This document shows positions 14,045 to 19,086 of a DNA stretch of 19,086 nt, in pieces. Source of the DNA: Actinomycetes bacterium (GTDB taxonomy: Bacteria; Actinomycetota; Acidimicrobiia; Acidimicrobiales; UBA8190); assembly GCA_021798135.1 (NCBI GenBank), contig JAJZYI010000026.1:1-19086 (forward strand). The letters run 5' to 3'. The notes beneath the pieces are model-generated. The model did no database searches. It saw only the letters and a program-made list of their open reading frames with translations, and was not told the DNA's origin. Position 1 is the first letter of the stretch; each line of letters opens with the position of its first letter. Both the position numbers and the translations under genes were made by a program.

Positions 14045-16317
14045 GCGCCGCGACACCCTCCGGAGCAGAGGCCGGTGGCGCGCTGCCCGCCGGGCCCGGC
14101 GGCACCACCGCGGGCACGACCGGCACCCGCGCCACGACCACCGGCACGCGTCCCGGCACGGGCGCAAGCACCGGCACCCCTGCTGCCCTCCCCCGACGCA
14201 GCCGCCCGCCGCTGCTCGCACGGGTAGCGGAGTCCCTCTACTGGGCGGGCCGCCACGCTGAGCGCGCCGAATCGCTCGCCCGAGCGGTCCTGGTGCATAC
14301 CGACACCCACCTCGACCTGCCGGTGGGCGCCGACGTGGGCTGGCAGCCCCTGCTGGCCATCGTCGGCGTCGAGCGGCTGTTCGGCGAGCGGCACTCGTTG
14401 CTCCTCGGCGGGCACGTGGCACCGCCAGCCAGCGGGCCCCGGGAGGCGGACGTGGTGCCCTTCGTCCTGGTCGACACCGGAAACCCCTCGTCCGTCCTCA
14501 CGGCGATCGCCGCGCTCCGCTCGAACGTCCGCACGGCCCGGGCCGTGCTGCCGGCCGGGGTCTGGGACGCCAGCCTGGCACTGTGGCAGGTCGCGGCAGC
14601 CGGTCGCGACGAGGTGGTCCCCCGCGACCGCCGCGTCCGCTGGCTGCAGCGCGTGCTGGGCGGGTGCGCCCAGCTCACGGGCAGCCTGTGGGCGCTCGCC
14701 GGCGACGACCAGGTCGAGTCCTTCGTGCGGGTCGGCCAGCTCGTCGAGCGGGCGGACGTGACCGCCCGACTGGTCGCGGCGCGGGCCCCCAGCCTGGTGG
14801 CGCCCGCCGGTGGGCCGTCGCCGTACGCCGACGTCCACCACCGAGCCGTCCTGCGGTCGCTGGCCGCCGACGAGGCGCACCATCGGTTCGGCGGCGCCGC
14901 CGGTGGCGAGGACGTGGCCCGGTTCGTGCTCCACGACCGGGCGTTCTCGCGCTCGGTGGCCTCGTGCCTGGCCGAGATCCAGCTCCGCGTGCACCGCTGG
15001 CCTCGCAACGGCGCCGTCGTCGGTGCGTGCGCCGACGCCGTCGCGGTCGTGTCGGGGGCGTCGCGCACCGGCCCGGCAGCCGGCGACCTCCGAGCCGCCG
15101 CCTTCGTCGTGCAGGACGCCGCCGGGCGGCTCCACGACAGGATCGCCGACACCTACTTCGCCCGCCCCGCACCGCCGGCCGCCACCGCGCCCGGCAGTCC
15201 CGGGCCGGGTGACCCCGGTTCCCGGGAAGCCGGGCGCCGCCCGCCCACTCCCGACGGAGCTGGGCCACACGGCCCGCTCAGCGACGATCGGTCGGGCCAC
15301 GTGACCCAGCCGCCGGCGTCGCCCACGGCACCCCGCCGAGCTGCCCTGGGCGGCGCTGCGCGCACCACCATCCGGGCTCGCCCAGCGGCTCCTGCGGCTC
15401 TCCGCCCTTGCAGGACCACCACGGACGACGGGGCCAATTCGTTTCGCGTGGTCCACCGCACCGTCTACCGCTATGGGTCGCCAGCCACGGGCGCGATGAA
15501 CGAGGCCCACCTGCGACCGCGCGACACGCCGACGCAACGCGTGGCCGCGCACCGGCTGGAGGTCGAGCCCGCTCCGGCGTCGTCGTGGGAGCGCCGGGAC
15601 GCCTTCGGCAACCACGTGCAGCACTTCACCATCCGAGGCCGGTTCGACACCCTCACCGTGGTGGCGACGACAGACGTGCGCGTCAGGTCGGCCGCCCAGC
15701 CGCCCGCCACGCCGCCGTGGGAGACGGTGCGCCTGGTGCTCGCCGCGGACCGCCAGCCGGCCGGCCACCACGCCCGCACGTACCTGGCCGGGTCGCCGCT
15801 CGTCCCGGTGAGCGACCGTCTGGCCGAGTTCGCCGCCCCGTCGTTCCCCGATCGGCGACCGCTGCTCGACGGCGTGGTGGACCTGGCCAGCCGCATCCAC
15901 CGCGGGCTGCGCTACGAGCCGGGGGTGACCTCGGTCACCACACCGGTGCTGGAGGTGCTCGACCACCACCGTGGCGTGTGCCAGGACTTCGCACACCTCG
16001 CCATCGGCTGCCTCCGATCCATCGGCCTGGCGGCACGCTACGTGAGTGGCTACATCCGAAGCACGACCCCGGCGGGCGCCGGCCTCGAGGGGGGGGACGC
16101 CTCGCACGCGTGGTTCTCCGTGTACCTGCCGGGCTGGGGCTGGCTGGACGTCGACCCCACCAACGACCAGCTCGTCTCGGCGTCGCACGTGACGACGGCC
16201 TGGGGGCGTGACTACGCCGACGTGTCACCGCTGCGCGGCACCGTCGACGGAGGCGGCCGGACCCAGCGCCTGGAGGTCGCCGTCAGCGTGGTCCCGGTCC
16301 CCGTGGGCGACCCGTAG
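14041..16317 (+). CDS. Fused alpha-E domain - transglutaminase-like protein (Rv2410c + Rv2409c domains)
   Basis: One open frame of 758 codons carries two domains usually encoded by separate genes. Residues ~58-375 are an all-helical alpha-E (DUF403) domain, opening with LLARVAESLYWAGRHAERAE. Residues ~376-467 are a Pro/Ala/Arg-rich linker. Residues ~468-758 are a bacterial transglutaminase-like protease domain with an N-terminal beta region (FRVVHRTVYRYGSP, NEAHLRPR). Its core triad is Cys647 (GVCQDFAHL), His689 (SHAWFSVYLPG) and Asp705 (DVDPTN). The GTG at 14041 overlaps the ATP-grasp stop by four bases. The linker has weaker G/C third-position bias, and in-frame GTG codons at 15301 and 15448 could start a separate transglutaminase, but no Shine-Dalgarno precedes either. 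Both domains are certain; whether they form one polypeptide is not. Confidence 0.85.
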   Translation: MSAATPSGAEAGGALPAGPGGTTAGTTGTRATTTGTRPGTGASTGTPAALPRRSRPPLLARVAESLYWAGRHAERAESLARAVLVHTDTHLDLPVGADVGWQPLLAIVGVERLFGERHSLLLGGHVAPPASGPREADVVPFVLVDTGNPSSVLTAIAALRSNVRTARAVLPAGVWDASLALWQVAAAGRDEVVPRDRRVRWLQRVLGGCAQLTGSLWALAGDDQVESFVRVGQLVERADVTARLVAARAPSLVAPAGGPSPYADVHHRAVLRSLAADEAHHRFGGAAGGEDVARFVLHDRAFSRSVASCLAEIQLRVHRWPRNGAVVGACADAVAVVSGASRTGPAAGDLRAAAFVVQDAAGRLHDRIADTYFARPAPPAATAPGSPGPGDPGSREAGRRPPTPDGAGPHGPLSDDRSGHVTQPPASPTAPRRAALGGAARTTIRARPAAPAALRPCRTTTDDGANSFRVVHRTVYRYGSPATGAMNEAHLRPRDTPTQRVAAHRLEVEPAPASSWERRDAFGNHVQHFTIRGRFDTLTVVATTDVRVRSAAQPPATPPWETVRLVLAADRQPAGHHARTYLAGSPLVPVSDRLAEFAAPSFPDRRPLLDGVVDLASRIHRGLRYEPGVTSVTTPVLEVLDHHRGVCQDFAHLAIGCLRSIGLAARYVSGYIRSTTPAGAGLEGGDASHAWFSVYLPGWGWLDVDPTNDQLVSASHVTTAWGRDYADVSPLRGTVDGGGRTQRLEVAVSVVPVPVGDP

Positions 16318-16351
16318 CGGGCACCGGAACCCGCGGGACGGGGTGCGGCGA

Positions 16352-16373
16352 GGGGCCGAGCGCTGCGGCGCCC
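16352..16373. terminator. Imperfect hairpin between convergent genes
   Basis: GGGGCCG pairs imperfectly with CGGCGCCC around a seven-base loop, in the 59-bp gap between the transglutaminase stop and the PAS-GGDEF stop. It could serve both strands. There is no T-tract, so support is weak. A second small stem, GCGGG/CCCGC, lies at 16317-16334. Confidence 0.3.
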
Positions 16374-16376
16374 GCC

Positions 16377-17552
16377 CTACGTCGGGTCCGCCCCGACCAC
16401 GCGGTCCCGGCCGCGGCGCTTCGCCCGGTAGAGGGCGGCGTCGGCCCGGGCGAGCAGCTCGTCCGGGCCGTCACCGGGCCCGAGCTGTGCCAGGCCCACC
16501 GAGCAGGTCTGGTCGCCGGGGGTCGCCAACCGCAGGCGCTCCAGGATCGACCGCGCGTGGGCCGGCCGGCACCCGGGGAGCAGCACGGCGAACTCCTCGC
16601 CCCCGTAGCGGGCCAGGAGGTCGTCCTCGCGCAGCTCCCGTCGCCAGCAGGCGGCGGCCTCGGCAAGCAGGCGGTCGCCGCTGGCATGGCCGCTCACGTC
16701 GTTGTACGCCTTGAACCCGTCCAGGTCGACCATGGCGACCGCCAGCGGGGCCCCCGACCGGCGGGCCTCCCCGACCGCCCTGGGCAGCGCCTCGTCCCAC
16801 GCTCGGCGGTTCGGCAGGCCGGTCAGCGCGTCGGTGCGCGCCAGTTCCTGCACCCGACGCAGGAGCTCGGCGCGCTCCACCTCCAGCACCTTCCGATCGG
16901 TGATGTCGCTGGCGACCGCGTACTTCCGGCGGCTGTCGGAGCGCGCCGACCACAGCAGCCAGCGCCAGCTCCCGTCCTTGGCCAGGTAGCGGTTCTCGAA
17001 GCTGACGACCTCGCCGGGCCGGGCGTCGAGCGCGTCGGCGTGGACGTTGGTCGGCGCCAGGTCGTCGGGGTGGACGAGCTCCCGGAACGGCCGCTCCATG
17101 AGCTCCTGGCGCGTCCAGCCCAGGCAGCGCTCCCACCCGTCGCTCAGCCGGGTGAAGTAGCCGTCGAGGCTGGCCTCCACCAGCATGGCGTTGGACATCT
17201 CGAACCAGCGCGAGTCGGACGCAGGCCCGGGGTCGGCGCCCCGGGTCCTCGCAGGACCGACGGCGCCGGCTGCCGCCAGCACCACGGCCGCCACGGCGAG
17301 GCCCGCAGCACCAGGGGCGGACCGGGCCGTCGCCGCACCCGCCGCCAGCAGTGCCAGTCCCAGGGCGGCGCCGGCGAGCCCGGCCCTCCGGCCGCGCCAC
17401 CGGGCCAGCAGCAGGGTCGGTACCACGCACAGCACCGCCAGCCGGTCGCGGCCCGACGCTGCCGCGTCGGACAGCTCCAAAGCGGCGACGAGGGCGAACA
17501 GGCCGGCCGCGGCGAGCGGTGCGGCCCACCGTTGCAGCGTCGGCTGGTGCAT
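16377..17552 (-). CDS. Membrane PAS-GGDEF diguanylate cyclase
   Basis: This 391-aa protein makes c-di-GMP from two GTP. Residues ~8-100 contain about four hydrophobic segments, a small membrane sensor region. Residues ~113-222 are a PAS domain (DGYFTRLSDGWERCLGW, HPDDLAPT, FENRYLAKDGSWRWLLW, ITDRK). The GGDEF domain begins at TDALTGLPNRRAWDE (~240) and has the active-site GGEEF at 317-321. An RXXD inhibitory site (REDD, 308-311) lies five residues before it, so an active, feedback-inhibited enzyme is expected. The ATG at 17552 has GAGG seven bases upstream and begins the membrane region. The open frame extends further upstream, but there it is Arg/Pro-rich and antisense to the next gene's frame. 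It lies in tandem with, and converges on, different neighbours: tandem with a second cyclase, convergent with the ATP-grasp operon. Confidence 0.92.
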   Translation of the reverse strand: MHQPTLQRWAAPLAAAGLFALVAALELSDAAASGRDRLAVLCVVPTLLLARWRGRRAGLAGAALGLALLAAGAATARSAPGAAGLAVAAVVLAAAGAVGPARTRGADPGPASDSRWFEMSNAMLVEASLDGYFTRLSDGWERCLGWTRQELMERPFRELVHPDDLAPTNVHADALDARPGEVVSFENRYLAKDGSWRWLLWSARSDSRRKYAVASDITDRKVLEVERAELLRRVQELARTDALTGLPNRRAWDEALPRAVGEARRSGAPLAVAMVDLDGFKAYNDVSGHASGDRLLAEAAACWRRELREDDLLARYGGEEFAVLLPGCRPAHARSILERLRLATPGDQTCSVGLAQLGPGDGPDELLARADAALYRAKRRGRDRVVGADPT

Positions 17553-17695
17553 CGATGTACCTCGGGTGTGGCTCGGGCGCCGCCGCGGGAGGCGCCGTGC
17601 TGGTGCCGGCCGCGCCCGTGCCGCTGCCGGGGACGGCTCGGCCGTCCCGCTCGTGTATCGACGGGTCGGAGCGCCCGGTTGAGCGTCAGGGCGAG

Positions 17696-17721
17696 GGCCC
17701 GGCCGGGCGCCCGGCCGGGCC
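17696..17721. repeat. Perfect 26-bp palindrome between two cyclase genes
   Basis: The sequence starting GGCCCGGCCGGGC is its own reverse complement across all 26 bases, made only of G and C. It lies 22 bases after the stop of the GAF-GGDEF gene and 143 bases before the PAS-GGDEF start, on their transcribed strand. It may act as a terminator-like hairpin without a T-tract, an mRNA stabiliser, or a protein-binding operator. The rest of the 191-bp gap shows no gene. Confidence 0.75.
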
Positions 17722-17743
17722 GCCACGCTCCGCGGCGCTCGCC

Positions 17744-19086
17744 TCAGGCGCGCGCCGCCCTGCGCGAGAGCTTCGTCCGGTACATGGCCATGTCGGCGTG
17801 GTGCAGCAGGTCCCCGGGGCTGGTGCCGTCGTCCGGGAACGTCGCCACCCCGATCGACGCCCGCAGCTCGACGGCGTCGCCGGCGACGACCACCGGGCCG
17901 GCGCCGAGCGCGGCGGCGACCCGCTCGCACGCGGCCTCGGCGTCCCGCCCGCTGCGGACGTCGGGGACGAGCACGACGAACTCGTCGCCGCCGAGCCTCC
18001 CGACCGAGTCGGCCGTACGGACCGTCTGGCGCAGCCGGGCGCCCACCTCGCACAGCACCCGGTCGCCCGCTGCGTGGCCGAGGCGGTCGTTGACGTCCTT
18101 GAACCCGTCCAGGTCCACGAACAGCACGGCCAGCCGGGAGCCCGATCGACGGCAGGCGGCGATGGCCGTCGTCAGCCGGTCGCCGAAGAGCCGGGCGTTG
18201 GGCAGGCCGGTGAGCGGGTCGTGGTCGGCCTGGTGCTGCACCACCTCGAGCAGGCGGGCGCTGTGGAGCGCCGACCCGGCCAGGTTCGCCACCGCCGCCG
18301 TGCGCCGCGCCACGTCGTCGTCGATCCCCGGCGGGGCGTCACCGGCCTCGAGCACGAGCAGGCCGACGAGCTGCCGGCGCGCCGTCAGCGGTGCGACGAT
18401 GCCCCGCCGGCACCCGGCCAGCCGCTCGACGGGGGCGAACGCCGGGTCCTCCCAGGCTGCCCGCGCCCTCCCGGGGCCGGTGGCCACCCGCCCCAGCAGC
18501 TCCGCGCTGGCGGCGGCCGCCGCGCCCCGGCGACCCCCGGTGTCGACCACCACGCCCGTCCCGTCCCAGCGGGCGACCGCCGAGCACACCAGCAGCCCGT
18601 CGGCCGGCTCCCACGACAGGACGGCGGCGCGCTCGGAGGCCACCACCCGCAGGGCCGCCTGCGCGATCCGGGCGTTCATCTCGGCCACCCCGGCGATCTC
18701 GGCCAGCTGGGCCGACAGGTCGAGCAGCAGCCGGGTCTCCCCGAGCGCGACGGCGGCGTCGAGCGCCGCCGCGGCGTGGTCGGCGTACGAGCGCAGCAGC
18801 CGGTCGTCGTCGGGCAGGAACTCGCCGTCGGTCAGCGCCGCGAGGTAGCCGTAGCGTCGCCGCATCGACACGACCTCCACCGCCAGGCGGTTGCCGGGCG
18901 CTGTCCGGTCGGCGGGGGCGGCCGTGCCGAGCAGCGCGGCCGCCTCGATCCTCGCCTGCTCCGGCGTCATCCCGACGGCGTGGACGCGCGGCGCCCGCTC
19001 GCCGGGCAGCTGCACGGCGAGCAGGTGGCGCGGCGCGGTGACGGCGATGCCGGTCAGGTGGACGGCGGCCTCCAGCGCCGCGTCCA
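17744..19086 (-). CDS. GAF-GAF-GGDEF diguanylate cyclase, 5' end cut by window edge
   Basis: The frame is open from the window edge to the TGA at 17744, giving at least 447 codons with no visible start. The N-terminal part (to about residue 130 of the visible protein) looks like the end of a GAF domain (RRRYGYLAALTDGEFLPDDDRLLRSYADHAAAAL). A second GAF-like domain follows, starting near LLLDLSAQLAEIAGV and ending before HSARLLEVVQHQ. The GGDEF domain starts at DHDPLTGLPNARLFGDRL and has a canonical GGDEF preceded by RTAD, an intact RXXD inhibitory site five residues away. No membrane segment is visible, so it is probably cytosolic and responds to a small ligand or redox state through its GAF domains. 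It is upstream of, and on the same strand as, the PAS-GGDEF gene, but 191 bases and a palindrome separate them. Confidence 0.92.
   Translation of the reverse strand, partial: DAALEAAVHLTGIAVTAPRHLLAVQLPGERAPRVHAVGMTPEQARIEAAALLGTAAPADRTAPGNRLAVEVVSMRRRYGYLAALTDGEFLPDDDRLLRSYADHAAAALDAAVALGETRLLLDLSAQLAEIAGVAEMNARIAQAALRVVASERAAVLSWEPADGLLVCSAVARWDGTGVVVDTGGRRGAAAAASAELLGRVATGPGRARAAWEDPAFAPVERLAGCRRGIVAPLTARRQLVGLLVLEAGDAPPGIDDDVARRTAAVANLAGSALHSARLLEVVQHQADHDPLTGLPNARLFGDRLTTAIAACRRSGSRLAVLFVDLDGFKDVNDRLGHAAGDRVLCEVGARLRQTVRTADSVGRLGGDEFVVLVPDVRSGRDAEAACERVAAALGAGPVVVAGDAVELRASIGVATFPDDGTSPGDLLHHADMAMYRTKLSRRAARA

Noticed and set aside
13645..16188. 847-codon minus-strand open frame opposite the ATP-grasp and alpha-E/transglutaminase genes
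   Set aside because: The product is low complexity with no recognisable domain, and the plus strand carries clear catalytic motifs over the same span.
17553..18053. N-terminal extension of the PAS-GGDEF protein to a start at 18053
   Set aside because: The extension is Arg/Pro-rich, overlaps the GGDEF coding region of the neighbouring gene in another frame, and the ATG at 17552 has a Shine-Dalgarno and starts the membrane region.

Overview
The window is very GC-rich and gene-dense. Genes start often with GTG, neighbouring genes overlap by GTGA or TGATG, and several starts look leaderless behind TANNNT -10 boxes. With homologues of mycobacterial Rv1830 (ResR/McdR) and Rv2409c-Rv2411c, this points to an Actinobacteriota chromosome. 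A lineage outside mycobacteria and streptomycetes, possibly Acidimicrobiia, is my inference from the split gcvPA/gcvPB genes and codon use. I see no rRNA, tRNA, CRISPR array, transposase or phage gene.

Layout. Positions 1-307 are non-coding and hold a 43-bp direct repeat. From 308 to 4274 (minus) runs a glycine cleavage operon, gcvT-gcvPA-gcvPB, with overlapping genes and no gcvH in view. From 4431 to 7638 (minus) lie a divergent NRAMP-family transporter and, upstream of it, a soluble PRC-barrel/MgtE-N/CBS protein. The roughly 190-nt leader of the transporter carries a 21-codon upstream ORF with a near-perfect Shine-Dalgarno, plus hairpins and anti-SD stretches. Next (minus) are a MerR-family regulator of the Rv1830 type, a small zinc-ribbon protein and a gamma-carbonic-anhydrase-like protein.

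From 9635 onward the plus strand carries two two-gene operons. The first encodes a beta-propeller lipoprotein and a D,D-carboxypeptidase (DacA/PBP5 type). The second encodes a circularly permuted ATP-grasp protein and a protein in which alpha-E and transglutaminase domains are joined in one reading frame. Converging on these from the right end are two minus-strand diguanylate cyclases, one PAS-GGDEF and one GAF-GAF-GGDEF cut by the window edge, separated by a perfect 26-bp palindrome.

How the genes may work together. The gcv genes supply P and T proteins for glycine-to-C1 metabolism. The NRAMP/MgtE-N pair looks like a divalent cation (perhaps Mg2+) uptake module with a cytosolic nucleotide/Mg-sensing partner and translational leader control. 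The ATP-grasp/alpha-E/transglutaminase genes form a predicted peptide or amide-bond forming and processing system of unknown product. The most interesting items are the transporter leader, the MgtE-domain partner of the NRAMP, and the alpha-E/transglutaminase fusion.
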